Source: an uncultured Prevotellaceae bacterium
Lineage (GTDB): Bacteria; Bacteroidota; Bacteroidia; Bacteroidales; Bacteroidaceae
Direction of reading: 5' to 3'
DNA: 39,643 nt
Assembly (NCBI GenBank): GCA_902783165.1
Contig: CACZPU010000052.1
Span: 1 to 39,643, forward strand
The position numbers and the translations under genes were made by a program. Under the pieces are notes generated by a model. The model worked only from the letters and a program-made list of their open reading frames with translations. It was not told the origin of the DNA and did no database searches. Positions 1-8,731 of this stretch are shown here, one piece after another. How positions within the stretch are numbered: the stretch's first letter is position 1; each line of letters starts with the position of its first letter.

Positions 1-88
1 GAAACCTTATCTTTTGCAAGGCAAAACCATATCTTTTGCAAGGCGAAACCTTATCTTTCACAAGGTGAAACCTTATCTTTTACAACAT
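1..88. repeat. Tandem array of four 22-bp units
   Basis: Four consecutive 22-bp units start at positions 1, 23, 45 and 67, each of the form (G/A)AAACC(T/A)TATCTTT plus a CAAGG-like tail. The copies differ at a few positions, and the last unit ends in ACAACAT instead of GCAAGGC. Unit junctions give AAGG-(5 nt)-CCTT dyads, so the transcript could fold into small hairpins. The array touches the window edge and may extend further left. A 22-bp period is not a codon multiple, so it is probably non-coding. Confidence 0.85.
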
Positions 89-278
89 GGAAGATGATAG
101 ATTGTTGGCGCGCGAATAATAATTCCAATATTATCTATTTACAATCGTGTATTTTATATATTGGGCTAAACTTTTAATCATTACACTTGCATGATGTACA
201 TTTTACTTTTTTTGAAAAAAATCAGGAAAAAGTTTGTTTGATGGAATATATTTTCGTAACTTTGCATCCGATTTTAAG
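89..278. other. Non-coding region upstream of the tRNA
   Basis: This AT-rich stretch holds no credible reading frame. The only signals I see are the tRNA promoter at its right end and a GCGCGC run near position 109. Confidence 0.5.
233..264 (+). promoter_or_regulatory. Bacteroidota-type promoter of tRNA-Val
   Basis: TTTG at 233-236 and TAACTTTG at 257-264 are separated by 20 bp. This matches the Bacteroidota sigma-ABfr consensus (TTTG, 19-21 bp, TAnnTTTG). Transcription would begin near 271, about 8 nt before the mature tRNA. Confidence 0.8.
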
Positions 279-353
279 AGGGGCGTAGCCCAGTTGGTTT
301 AGAGCGCTGCAGTCACATTGCAGAGGTCATCGGTTCGAGCCCGATCGTCCCTA
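279..353 (+). tRNA. tRNA-Val (anticodon CAC)
   Basis: A full cloverleaf can be drawn. The acceptor strands are AGGGGCG (279-285) and CGTCCCT (346-352) with one G-U pair, and the discriminator is A353. The anticodon stem CTGCA/TGCAG is perfect, with loop GTCACAT giving anticodon CAC at 314-316, which reads GUG. The T arm is ATCGG-TTCGAGC-CCGAT. The D stem contains one C-A mismatch and loop position 32 is a purine, which is slightly unusual. The CCA end is not fully encoded. The gene has its own promoter and terminator and faces leuD tail to tail. Confidence 0.9.
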
Positions 354-363
354 CATTCATCAC

Positions 364-412
364 AAATACAGTCTTTGTCATTTCTGATAATCGACTGTAT
401 TTTTTGTTTTTT
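364..412 (+). terminator. Terminator of tRNA-Val, embedded in the 3' end of leuD
   Basis: AAATACAGTC (364-373) pairs with GACTGTATTT (393-402), a 10-bp stem with a 19-nt loop, followed by T-rich DNA to 412. On the plus strand this is a plausible intrinsic terminator for the tRNA. The loop and right arm lie inside the last codons of leuD on the other strand. On the minus strand the stem lacks a good U tract. Confidence 0.65.
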
Positions 413-992
413 CCCATTTCTCTATGAGTGACTTGGTTTGAATGAGGAAGTCTATATCATCGATGCCATTTATCAAGCAGTATTTCTTGTATCCATTAAT
501 ATCAAAATGTTCTGTGTCATTGGTTTGGAGGTTGGTAATTGTTTGTGACGGTAAATTCACTTCCACTTCAGCTTGAGGGTTTTCAATGATAGTTGAGAAT
601 AGTTTTGATAAAAACGCTTCGCTGACAACTACAGGAAGAACGAAATTGTTTAATTCATTATTTTTGTGTATATCGGCAAAAGCACTGCTTATCACCACTT
701 TGAATCCATATCCAGCTATGGCCCAAGCAGCATGTTCACGACTTGAACCACCTCCGAAGTTTTTTCCTGCTACAAGAATACAACCACTATATTCCGGTTT
801 GTTCAGAACGAAATCACCATTAGGTGAACCGTCTGATAAAAACCTCCAGTCATAAAACAGATTTTTGCCATAGAAAGACTCTTCGCGTGTTGTTTCTTTA
901 AGGAAACGTGCAGGAATTATCTGGTCTGTATCCACATTCTGCAAGGGGAGTGGGATACAGGTACTTCTTATAATGTTTAGTTTCTGTTTCAT
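378..992 (-). CDS. leuD: 3-isopropylmalate dehydratase, small subunit
   Basis: This 204-aa protein has the usual length and signature of LeuD, the swivelling domain of isopropylmalate isomerase. The N-terminal NVDTDQIIPARFL motif (about residues 20-32) and the GKNFGGGSSREHA substrate-recognition motif (about 76-88) are both intact. With LeuC it converts 2-isopropylmalate to 3-isopropylmalate in cytoplasmic leucine synthesis. It starts 28 bp after the leuC stop and is the last gene of the leftward leu run. Its 3' end overlaps the terminator of the convergent tRNA gene. Confidence 0.95.
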   Translation of the reverse strand: MKQKLNIIRSTCIPLPLQNVDTDQIIPARFLKETTREESFYGKNLFYDWRFLSDGSPNGDFVLNKPEYSGCILVAGKNFGGGSSREHAAWAIAGYGFKVVISSAFADIHKNNELNNFVLPVVVSEAFLSKLFSTIIENPQAEVEVNLPSQTITNLQTNDTEHFDINGYKKYCLINGIDDIDFLIQTKSLIEKWEKTKNTVDYQK

Positions 993-1020
993 GATATTTC
1001 AATTTGTGTAAGTGTCTTTA

Positions 1021-2424
1021 TTAGATGAGTGTTCTTGGGTCGGTGATGACACCAGTAACTGCGGCAGCTGCCGCGGTAAGTGGTGATGCGAGAATGGTTC
1101 GTGCTCCAGGGCCTTGTCTTCCTTCGAAATTGCGGTTGCTGGTTGATACGCAATACTTTCCTGCAGGAATTGTATCACCATTCATGGCCAAGCAAGCGGA
1201 GCAACCAGGCTGGCGGACTTCAAATCCTGCTGCGTGCAATATTTTGTCTAATCCTTCTTTGCAGATTTGTCCATGAACCGACCATGAACCTGGAACCAAC
1301 CACGCCGTGATGTTTTCTGCTTTATGACGTCCGTTTACAACAGAGGCGAATGCTCTGAAATCTTCAATTCTCCCATTGGTGCATGCTCCGAGAAATATGT
1401 AGTCAACGGGATGTCCTATGAGCGTCTGTCCAGATTGGAATTCCATGTATGAGAGAGCTTTTGATAGTGCTTCTTTGTCTGTATCGCTTTCCATGTCGTT
1501 TTCGGTTGGTATGGCTTCTGTAATGCCTATTCCCATGCCTGGGTTGGTGCCATATGTGATACGTGGCTCTATGTCGCTGACATCAAAAGAGAGTTCTTTA
1601 TCGAACACTGCATCATTATCGCTTTTCAAGGATTTCCATATCGCAAGTGCCTTTTCCCATTGTTCCCCTTTGGGAGCATATTCTTTTCCTTTGATATATT
1701 GAAAAGTCGTTTCATCGGGAGCAACAATTCCACCACGTGCTCCCATTTCGATAGAGAGGTTACACAATGTGAGCCTTTCTTCCATGCTCATAGCCTTGAC
1801 AACATCGCCGGCATATTCCACAAAATAGCTTGTTGCGCCAGATGTGGTGAGTTGAGACATGAGGTAGAGTGCCACATCCTTCGCAGTGACACACTTTTGA
1901 AGTCTTCCGTTGATGTTGATGCGCATGGTTTTAGGCTTTTGCTGCAATACACATTGTGAAGCTAACACCATTTCCACCTCCGATGTGCCTATGCCAAAGG
2001 CAATGGCTCCCATAGCCCCGTGGGTGCTGGTGTGAGAGTCACCACAGACAATTGTCATTCCTGGAAGCGAAAGACCTTTTTCTGGTCCTACTACATGAAT
2101 GATTCCATTGTTTCGGTGCATCATCCCAAAATATGGTAGGTTGAATTCTTTTGCATTTTTGCTAAGCATTTCCACCTGATAACATGAAACAGGGTCAGCA
2201 ATAGGCTCTTCTTGATGTATCGTTGGTGTATTATGATCGGGCATACAATAAATCTGCTGTGGTCGGAAACACTTTAGTTTCCTTTTTCGCAGACTCTCAA
2301 AAGCTTGAGGTGAAGTCACTTCGTGACAATACATTCGGTCAATGTATAGTTGAGTGGGGCCGTCTTCAATTGTCTGAACTACGTGACTGTCCCAAATTTT
2401 ATCAAATAAGGTGTTCTTGCTCAT
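1021..2424 (-). CDS. leuC: 3-isopropylmalate dehydratase, large subunit
   Basis: This 467-aa aconitase-family protein carries the catalytic [4Fe-4S] cluster of isopropylmalate isomerase. The cluster cysteines are visible in GACTNGR and in [11 protein letters not shown] near the C-terminus. The [10 protein letters not shown] motif and [11 protein letters not shown] are also typical. Length is normal for LeuC. The start codon overlaps the leuA stop by 4 bp (ATGA), which implies translational coupling and a fixed ratio with LeuA. It acts with LeuD, encoded next. Confidence 0.96.
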   Translation of the reverse strand: MSKNTLFDKIWDSHVVQTIEDGPTQLYIDRMYCHEVTSPQAFESLRKRKLKCFRPQQIYCMPDHNTPTIHQEEPIADPVSCYQVEMLSKNAKEFNLPYFGMMHRNNGIIHVVGPEKGLSLPGMTIVCGDSHTSTHGAMGAIAFGIGTSEVEMVLASQCVLQQKPKTMRININGRLQKCVTAKDVALYLMSQLTTSGATSYFVEYAGDVVKAMSMEERLTLCNLSIEMGARGGIVAPDETTFQYIKGKEYAPKGEQWEKALAIWKSLKSDNDAVFDKELSFDVSDIEPRITYGTNPGMGIGITEAIPTENDMESDTDKEALSKALSYMEFQSGQTLIGHPVDYIFLGACTNGRIEDFRAFASVVNGRHKAENITAWLVPGSWSVHGQICKEGLDKILHAAGFEVRQPGCSACLAMNGDTIPAGKYCVSTSNRNFEGRQGPGARTILASPLTAAAAAVTGVITDPRTLI

Positions 2425-3920
2425 CCTCTGAATTTATTTATACAATCAATGTATGCTTCAACCGAAGCTGTCACAATATCGGTGTTTGCCCCGAATCCAT
2501 AGTAGAGACTGCCATTGTATTCCACCTGCATATGTACCTTTCCCACATCATCTGAACCCTTAGAAATGGCTTGGATGGTGAATTCCTTGATGACCATTTT
2601 CTTAAGGATGATTTTTTTTAGGGCATTGATGGCTGCGTCGACTGGTCCATTGCCAGTTGCTGACGCCTCGAATTTCTGATTGCTGATATCCAGTCCGATA
2701 CATGCCACACTTCTGAGTCCCATGCCCGTTGTAACCTGGAGGAAATCCAACTTCACGGCATGACTCTCAGGTAAGTTGACTCCAGTAAGGAAAAGAATAT
2801 CTTCGTCGTTAAGTTCTTTCTTACGGTCAGCAAGAGCCAGGAATTTCTGATACAATTTATCCAGTTTTTTTTCTGTTTCAATATGAATGCCCAATGCTTC
2901 AAGTCTGAATTTCAATGCTGCCCGTCCACTGCGTGCAGTGAGAACAATCGAACTGTCGTTCAATCCGATTTCCTTTGGATTGATAATCTCGTATGTCTGG
3001 GTGTTTTTTAAAACTCCATCTTGATGAATCCCACTGGAATGAGCAAATGCATTTCGTCCAACAACAGCTTTATTTGCTTGAACGGGCATGTTCATTAGTC
3101 CGGATACCATCCTGCTTGTAGGATATATTTTAGTGGTGTTGATGTTGCAGTCGAGGTTGAGATGTTTATGGCATTTCAGAATCATGGCAATTTCTTCCAG
3201 AGACGCATTTCCAGCCCTTTCACCAATGCCGTTAATTGTCACTTCTACCTGTCGTGCGCCATTCATAATTCCACTATAAGTGTTTGCGGTAGCCAATCCC
3301 AAATCGTTGTGACAATGGGTTGAAACAATCACATCATCAATTCCATCAACATGCTCTTTGAGGTATTTTATTTTTTCTCCGTACTCTTCTGGGAGACAAT
3401 ACCCTGTTGTGTCGGGAATGTTCACAACATTTGCACCAGCTTTGATAACAGCTTCGATTACTCTTGCAAGATATTCGTTGTCTGTTCGTCCGGCATCTTC
3501 AGCGTAGAATTCAACATCTTCTACATATTTCCTCGCATATTTAACTGCAGCAACCGCACGTTCGATGATTTCGTCACGATTAGATTTGAATTTATACTTT
3601 ATATGCCAGTCGCTTGTTCCTATACCTGTGTGTATTCTTTTGCGTTTAGCATATTTCAGGCTCTCGACTGCAATGTCTATGTCTTCTTCCAAAGCCCGTG
3701 AAAGTGCGCAGACGACAGGCCAAGTAACAACTTTAGAAATTTCAATGACAGAATTGAAATCGCCAGGACTTGAAACAGGAAATCCTGCTTCAATGACATC
3801 AACACCAAGTATCTCCAATTGTTTTGCCACCTGAATCTTTTCTATCGTACTCAGTTGACATCCTGGAACCTGCTCACCATCTCTTAATGTTGTGTCTAAT
3901 ATGTATACTTTATTATTCAT
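2421..3920 (-). CDS. leuA: 2-isopropylmalate synthase
   Basis: This 499-aa protein makes 2-isopropylmalate from 2-oxoisovalerate and acetyl-CoA, the committed leucine step. The catalytic HMGL-like barrel occupies roughly residues 1-270, with the [12 protein letters not shown] motif at the start and the metal-binding THCHNDLG motif near residue 200. The last 110 residues match the LeuA regulatory domain that binds leucine for feedback control. Full length and domain order separate it from the shorter homocitrate and citramalate synthases. It starts 26 bp after cutC and overlaps leuC. Confidence 0.93.
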   Translation of the reverse strand: MNNKVYILDTTLRDGEQVPGCQLSTIEKIQVAKQLEILGVDVIEAGFPVSSPGDFNSVIEISKVVTWPVVCALSRALEEDIDIAVESLKYAKRKRIHTGIGTSDWHIKYKFKSNRDEIIERAVAAVKYARKYVEDVEFYAEDAGRTDNEYLARVIEAVIKAGANVVNIPDTTGYCLPEEYGEKIKYLKEHVDGIDDVIVSTHCHNDLGLATANTYSGIMNGARQVEVTINGIGERAGNASLEEIAMILKCHKHLNLDCNINTTKIYPTSRMVSGLMNMPVQANKAVVGRNAFAHSSGIHQDGVLKNTQTYEIINPKEIGLNDSSIVLTARSGRAALKFRLEALGIHIETEKKLDKLYQKFLALADRKKELNDEDILFLTGVNLPESHAVKLDFLQVTTGMGLRSVACIGLDISNQKFEASATGNGPVDAAINALKKIILKKMVIKEFTIQAISKGSDDVGKVHMQVEYNGSLYYGFGANTDIVTASVEAYIDCINKFRG

Positions 3921-3946
3921 CCTCTCTTCAATTTGGTTTCGATAAT

Positions 3947-4645
3947 TTATATGGAATTTATAATGTCTTTTACGAGTTTTGCGTTTGTTACTTTAATGCC
4001 ATTTTTTTGTACAATGGAACATGAGCCATGTATTTCATGAGCTCCTGTGGCTTCCAAGATTCTTAATGCATTGCTTGCATTGACACCTCCGCCAGGCATG
4101 ATAGTCAAGTTGTGATGATTGTCGTTTGGGTCATTTGTGGCTTGAACTAATTGCTTAAGCAGAGAAATACCTTCTTCTGCTGTCGTTTGCTGACCAGAAG
4201 TAAGAACGCGCTTTACACCTATACGTATAAGTTTGTCCAATTCTTGAAGTGGATTCTTACAATAATCGAATGCTCGATGAAAAGTGAATGGTTTTCCTTG
4301 ACACGATTCAATCAATCGTCGTGTAGAATCAATGTTAATGTTGTTTTCTTTATCCAACGCGCCGCTGACAAAAGCATCGGCATAGGGTAGGGCTTCTTTT
4401 ATATCTTGAATCATTACAGACAATTCTTCGTCTGTGTATACGAAATTCCCTTCACGTGGACGAATCAGAACGTGTATTTTCAGATTGGGATAGAGATTTC
4501 GAACGGATTTTAGCAAACCAATGGAAGGTGTTAAGCCGTCAAGGGAAAGGGCGGAACACAGTTCGATGCGTTCAGCTCCACCTTCTACGGCATTGATTAC
4601 ACTTTGAAGGGAATCGGTACAAACCTCTAATATCCTTTTTCCCAT
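3947..4645 (-). CDS. cutC: CutC-family protein
   Basis: This 232-aa TIM-barrel protein matches CutC across its whole length: [25 protein letters not shown] at the N-terminus (within residues 5-31), then [36 protein letters not shown], and a C-terminal IMPGGGV near residue 183. The family was linked to copper handling in E. coli, but that link is disputed and the reaction is unknown. It sits between the fucosidase (37-bp gap) and leuA (26-bp gap). Neither neighbour suggests metal homeostasis. Confidence 0.9.
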   Translation of the reverse strand: MGKRILEVCTDSLQSVINAVEGGAERIELCSALSLDGLTPSIGLLKSVRNLYPNLKIHVLIRPREGNFVYTDEELSVMIQDIKEALPYADAFVSGALDKENNINIDSTRRLIESCQGKPFTFHRAFDYCKNPLQELDKLIRIGVKRVLTSGQQTTAEEGISLLKQLVQATNDPNDNHHNLTIMPGGGVNASNALRILEATGAHEIHGSCSIVQKNGIKVTNAKLVKDIINSI

Positions 4646-4682
4646 GTTTCTGAAATTGATTATTCAACCATTCTCATAACAA

Positions 4683-6032
4683 TCATTTGACAATTTGAAC
4701 AACATAGTCAGATTTTGTATATGATGATGGCAGGTGAACAATGACACTTTTCTTTTTCTTATTATAATTCCACTGCATGCGGTGATGGTTGTCTAAAGCC
4801 AAAATGTCTTTCGGCTTTTTGTCGACAGGAATCTCAATGGTGTTCATGTCATTTTGAAATACATGAATGAACAAACATTTGTTGTTTTGAGTGCTTACAC
4901 CCCAAGGAAAGTCTGGAAGATTTGTTTTCTTGGTGTTATAGACAGACTCTCCATATACAGTCATCCATTTACCAATGTCTTTCAGTCGGTCAAGTGCGGT
5001 TGCAGGAAGTTCGCCATTAGGCTGTGGACCGATATTCAGCAACAAATTACTTCCTTTAGCTGCAGCCTTTACGAGAAGTTGTATAAGCTGGTCGCCAGAC
5101 TTGTAGTCTTGATCTGCCACTTTATATCCCCACATGCCATTCATGGTTTGACACATTTCCAAAGGTAATGTGCTTATTTCCTGGTTCTCTGAATAGCCGG
5201 CTTTATTTTCACCTGGTAGATCTCGCTCAAACATTTGGAAGTCTTCGCCATCGATAGTTTTGATATGATGGTTGTTGCCTACTAAGCAATCGTCTTTTAA
5301 AGTGTGTATATACTTGTAGAACTCAGGCATCTTCCAGTCGAAAGGAATCGAATCCGAGTCGTGATCCCAATAGCCATCAAACCAAAATCCATCAATGTGA
5401 TAATTATGAATCAGTTCGCCAATTTGATTTTTCATGAACTGAAAATACCCAGGATATTTGTTGGCATTGATATGAGCCTTCTCTGTTGCTGACAGACTCT
5501 GCCAGTTGCTAACGGAATTGCGACCTGTATTTAGTCCTGTTCGTCCCAATGGATAGTCTTCACGAATCCAGTCGAGGATGGAATAATAGACGTGCAGTCT
5601 TATACCTTGTTTCTGGCATGCATCAGACAACTCTCTAAGCACATCGCGCTTAAAAGGCGTGGCATCAACAATGTTATAATCGTTTTCGTTTGTTTTGTAC
5701 ATGGAAAACCCATCATGGTGTCTGCTGGTAAACGTGATGTACTTTGCTCCAGACTCTTTGATAGCCGCAACCCATTGGTCTGCATTAAATTTAACTGGAT
5801 AGAAACATGAAGCAGCCTTGGCATATTCACCTTGCTGAAGCTTTCCGCTATTCAGGTACCATTCGCCTTGGGCAAACTCACTATAAATTCCCCAATGAAT
5901 GAATATACCAAACCGGAACCCTTCAAACTCTTTTCTTGCCTTAATATTGGCTTCTGTTGGAATATATTGTGCAAATAGATTCCAACAGGAAAAAAGTAAG
6001 AATGTCAATGTCAAAAGCTTTTTCTTCATCAT
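4683..6032 (-). CDS. Secreted GH29 alpha-L-fucosidase
   Basis: This 449-aa protein has an N-terminal signal peptide (about residues 1-21, ending LFAQ), so it is exported. The GH29 barrel shows FGIFIHWG near residue 41, TSRHHDGF near 102, and the nucleophile motif FWFDG with Asp219. GSNLLLNIGPQPNGE is the usual late GH29 motif, followed by a short beta domain. It would release L-fucose from glycans. The start lies 2 bp after the clpC stop, so it probably depends on clpC transcription and may be translationally coupled to it. A second, clearly different GH29 lies near 22.2 kb. Confidence 0.92.
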   Translation of the reverse strand: MMKKKLLTLTFLLFSCWNLFAQYIPTEANIKARKEFEGFRFGIFIHWGIYSEFAQGEWYLNSGKLQQGEYAKAASCFYPVKFNADQWVAAIKESGAKYITFTSRHHDGFSMYKTNENDYNIVDATPFKRDVLRELSDACQKQGIRLHVYYSILDWIREDYPLGRTGLNTGRNSVSNWQSLSATEKAHINANKYPGYFQFMKNQIGELIHNYHIDGFWFDGYWDHDSDSIPFDWKMPEFYKYIHTLKDDCLVGNNHHIKTIDGEDFQMFERDLPGENKAGYSENQEISTLPLEMCQTMNGMWGYKVADQDYKSGDQLIQLLVKAAAKGSNLLLNIGPQPNGELPATALDRLKDIGKWMTVYGESVYNTKKTNLPDFPWGVSTQNNKCLFIHVFQNDMNTIEIPVDKKPKDILALDNHHRMQWNYNKKKKSVIVHLPSSYTKSDYVVQIVK

Positions 6033-6034
6033 TG

Positions 6035-8581
6035 TTATCTGTACTCAAATACAAGTTTCTCTTCATTTGAAGACTTGTCAATATGGATGGTACATCCTTC
6101 TTTCAAGTCACCCTCAAGCAATTTCTCGCAAACGCCGTCTTCAATATAATTCTGAATGGCTCGTTTAAGAGGACGTGCGCCAAACTGTACGTCATAACCT
6201 TTTGTGGCCACAAATTCTTTTGCGGTGTCTGTAATATCCATTTTATAGCCAAGTGACTCGACACGAGCGAAAAGCGACTTTAGTTCTATGTCGATGATGC
6301 GCTTGATAGAGTTCAAGTCAAGTTGGTCGAAAGTGATAATCTCGTCTAAGCGATTAAGAAATTCTGGTGAGAATTGCTTGCTCAGACTCTTTTGAATAAT
6401 GCTTCGTGCATGTTCTTTATCGCTATCATTCAAAGCATAGCTTGAAGAACCGCCAGCATTGAATCCGATTCCACGACCAAACTCTTTTAATTGTCTGGTT
6501 CCGGCATTGCTGGTCATAATAATAACAGTGTTGCGGAAATCTACCAGACGGCCATTGCTGTCGGTAAGACGCCCTTCGTCTAGCATTTGGAGAAGCATGT
6601 TAAATACATTCCCATGTGCTTTTTCTATTTCATCTAGCAAGACAATAGAGTAGGGATGACGTCGAACTTGTTCCGTTAGCTGACCGCCTTGCTCATATCC
6701 AACGTATCCCGGAGGAGCACCAATGAGCCGGGATGTGTTGAAACTCTCAGCATATTCGCTCATGTCAATTCGTATGAGAGCCTCGGCACTGCCAAACATT
6801 TGCTCAGCAAGTTTCTTGGCAAGGTATGTTTTTCCAACACCAGTCGGACCAAGGAACATGAAAGCGCCAATGGGATGGTTGGGGTCTTTCAAACCAACAC
6901 GATTTCGTTGAATGGCCTTGACCATTTTTTCAATGGCCCTGTCTTGTCCTATGACTGTATTCTTCAACTCGATGTCAAGATTCTTCAGACGCACACCTTC
7001 CGATTGGGCTATTCTTTGTACTGGTACTCCTGACATCATGGAAACCACTTCGGCAACATCCTGTTCGGTGACAATTTCTCGTGTCTGTACATTACCAGAG
7101 TTCCACTGACGCTGGAGTTCATCGAGTTCTATTTCTTTCCTTACTTGTTTGTCGCGGTATGCAGCGGCCAATTCGAAATTCTGGTCATGAACAGCTGTTT
7201 GCTTCTTTTGCTTCAGCTCATCTATTTCTTTCTCCAATTCAGTAATCTCCGGTGGAACAGTGGCATTTTTCAAATGAATTTTTGAGCCAACCTCGTCCAT
7301 GGCATCAATGGCCTTGTCGGGGAATGAACGATCGGTAATATACCGGTCTGTCAATTTGACGCATGTCAAAATGGCGTCATCAGTATAAGTTACCTGATGG
7401 TGTTGTTCATACCTTTCTTTGATGTTTTGAAGTATCACTAAAGTCTCTTCAGCAGATGTCGGTTCTACAATTACTTTTTGGAAACGTCTTTCAAGAGCAC
7501 CGTCTTTTTCAATGGAATTCCTGTATTCGTCAAGAGTTGTAGCTCCGATACACTGAATGGTTCCTCTGGCGAGAGCAGGCTTTAAAATATTGGCTGCATC
7601 CATTGAACCTGGAGTAGAACCAGCACCTATGATGGTGTGTATCTCGTCAATAAAGACGATGATATCGGGATTTGCCTCTATTTCTTTAATAAGAGCCCTA
7701 ATTCTTTCTTCAAACTGTCCACGATATTTTGTACCGGCAACGACAGAGGTCATATCAAGATTGACCAATCGCTTGTTAAAGAGGATAGGGGAGGTGCGAT
7801 GATTGGCAATCATCGCAGCGATGCCTTCAACTATAGCGCTCTTACCAACTCCTGGTTCACCAATTAATATTGGGTTGTTCTTCTTTCTACGACCTAAAAT
7901 CTCTATTACACGCTGTATTTCCTTTTCACGTCCGACAACAGGGTCGAGTTTACCCTCAGCAGCCGCTTTTGTCAAATCAGTAGAGAAATTGTCAAGAACA
8001 GGAGTCTTCCCATCACCTTTTCTCTTGCGAGTAGTGGATGTGGTATTCTTGTTCTCATTGCCCGACGATTTAGCTATCGTACCGTCTTCTTCTTCCTCTT
8101 CCTCATCTGGCAGACCTATTCCATTTTGAGGTTGTATGGTTTCTTTTTTCTGAGAAAAATATGTTAGTGCGTCTTCGTAATTCATGTTGTTAAATTCTAA
8201 TATTGTTTTTGCACCGTTGTCAACAGCATCATGCAGAATAGCAAGCAGCAGATGTTGAACATCTACCGTTTGTGTGGTTTGCATGCGTGCTTCAAGTACG
8301 GCCAGCTTTAAAATGTTACTTGCTTTTTCATTCAACACCAATTCTTGAGTGTTAATGGGTTGCATGAAATCATCCTCTCTCACTTTTTGTTCTAATTCTG
8401 TCTTAACCGAATTAATATCGATGGCACATGAATGAAAATAATCTGTTACTGCATTCTGTTTATCTCGCATTAGACCAAGGAGCAGATGTTCAGGACCGAC
8501 GGTCCTGCTTGCCAAACGTGCAGCCTCCTCTCGGCTAAAAGCTAGAATTTGGGACACCTTTGGTGAAAACTGACTTGCCAT
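6035..8581 (-). CDS. clpC: Clp protease ATP-binding subunit (ClpC/MecB type)
   Basis: This 848-aa AAA+ unfoldase has, in order, two Clp-N repeats (residues 1-150), an acidic linker with a run of Glu, AAA1 with Walker A GEPGVGKS and VFIDEIH, a UVR-like coiled middle segment, and AAA2 with GPTGVGKT and LLDEIEKAH. The IGF tripeptide in GRGIGFNAG is the expected ClpP-docking loop, so it should feed ClpP. I chose the ATG at 8581 (MASQFSPKV) because the -7 promoter element lies at 8605-8612. A GTG at 8602 in the same frame would lie upstream of the transcript start. Confidence 0.93.
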   Translation of the reverse strand: MASQFSPKVSQILAFSREEAARLASRTVGPEHLLLGLMRDKQNAVTDYFHSCAIDINSVKTELEQKVREDDFMQPINTQELVLNEKASNILKLAVLEARMQTTQTVDVQHLLLAILHDAVDNGAKTILEFNNMNYEDALTYFSQKKETIQPQNGIGLPDEEEEEEDGTIAKSSGNENKNTTSTTRKRKGDGKTPVLDNFSTDLTKAAAEGKLDPVVGREKEIQRVIEILGRRKKNNPILIGEPGVGKSAIVEGIAAMIANHRTSPILFNKRLVNLDMTSVVAGTKYRGQFEERIRALIKEIEANPDIIVFIDEIHTIIGAGSTPGSMDAANILKPALARGTIQCIGATTLDEYRNSIEKDGALERRFQKVIVEPTSAEETLVILQNIKERYEQHHQVTYTDDAILTCVKLTDRYITDRSFPDKAIDAMDEVGSKIHLKNATVPPEITELEKEIDELKQKKQTAVHDQNFELAAAYRDKQVRKEIELDELQRQWNSGNVQTREIVTEQDVAEVVSMMSGVPVQRIAQSEGVRLKNLDIELKNTVIGQDRAIEKMVKAIQRNRVGLKDPNHPIGAFMFLGPTGVGKTYLAKKLAEQMFGSAEALIRIDMSEYAESFNTSRLIGAPPGYVGYEQGGQLTEQVRRHPYSIVLLDEIEKAHGNVFNMLLQMLDEGRLTDSNGRLVDFRNTVIIMTSNAGTRQLKEFGRGIGFNAGGSSSYALNDSDKEHARSIIQKSLSKQFSPEFLNRLDEIITFDQLDLNSIKRIIDIELKSLFARVESLGYKMDITDTAKEFVATKGYDVQFGARPLKRAIQNYIEDGVCEKLLEGDLKEGCTIHIDKSSNEEKLVFEYR

Positions 8582-8604
8582 AATAATATCCTTTCTTTTC
8601 ACTG

Positions 8605-8634
8605 CAAATATAATACTTTTTTATCAATCACAAA
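8605..8634 (-). promoter_or_regulatory. Promoter of clpC
   Basis: On the minus strand TATATTTG (8612-8605) fits TAnnTTTG, and TTTG (8634-8631) lies 18 bp upstream, close to the 19-21 bp optimum. The predicted start of transcription, near 8598, gives a leader of about 17 nt. I see no CtsR-like or CIRCE inverted repeat. Confidence 0.65.
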
Positions 8635-8680
8635 AATCATGCCATCGTTTTTTCCAAAACATCTATGTGAAATGTTGGCA

Positions 8681-8731
8681 AACAAAAGCAAAAGCCATGA
8701 TGAAAATGTCATCATGGCTTTTGCTTTTGTT
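8681..8731 (-). terminator. Intrinsic terminator of the rng transcript
   Basis: A perfect 23-bp inverted repeat (8681-8703 with 8709-8731) encloses a 5-nt loop. The 5' arm of the RNA encodes the last residues of RNase G and its stop codon (8712-8714). The 3' arm ends in a U-rich segment (GCUUUUGUU). A core GCCATGATGA stem flanked by A-rich and U-rich tracts is the usual layout of an intrinsic terminator. Confidence 0.85.

Noticed and set aside
1-88. Possible CRISPR array
   Set aside because: Units of 22 bp are back to back with no unique spacers, and no cas gene is present.
1021-2424. Aconitase instead of LeuC
   Set aside because: Length, the adjacent leuD-type small subunit and leuA fix it as isopropylmalate isomerase.
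4683-6032. Polysaccharide utilisation locus
   Set aside because: Glycosidases are scattered and no SusC/SusD pair, hybrid regulator or anti-sigma system is in the window.
7557-8129. Open frames opposite clpC
   Set aside because: Antisense shadows of conserved AAA+ sequence without their own signals.
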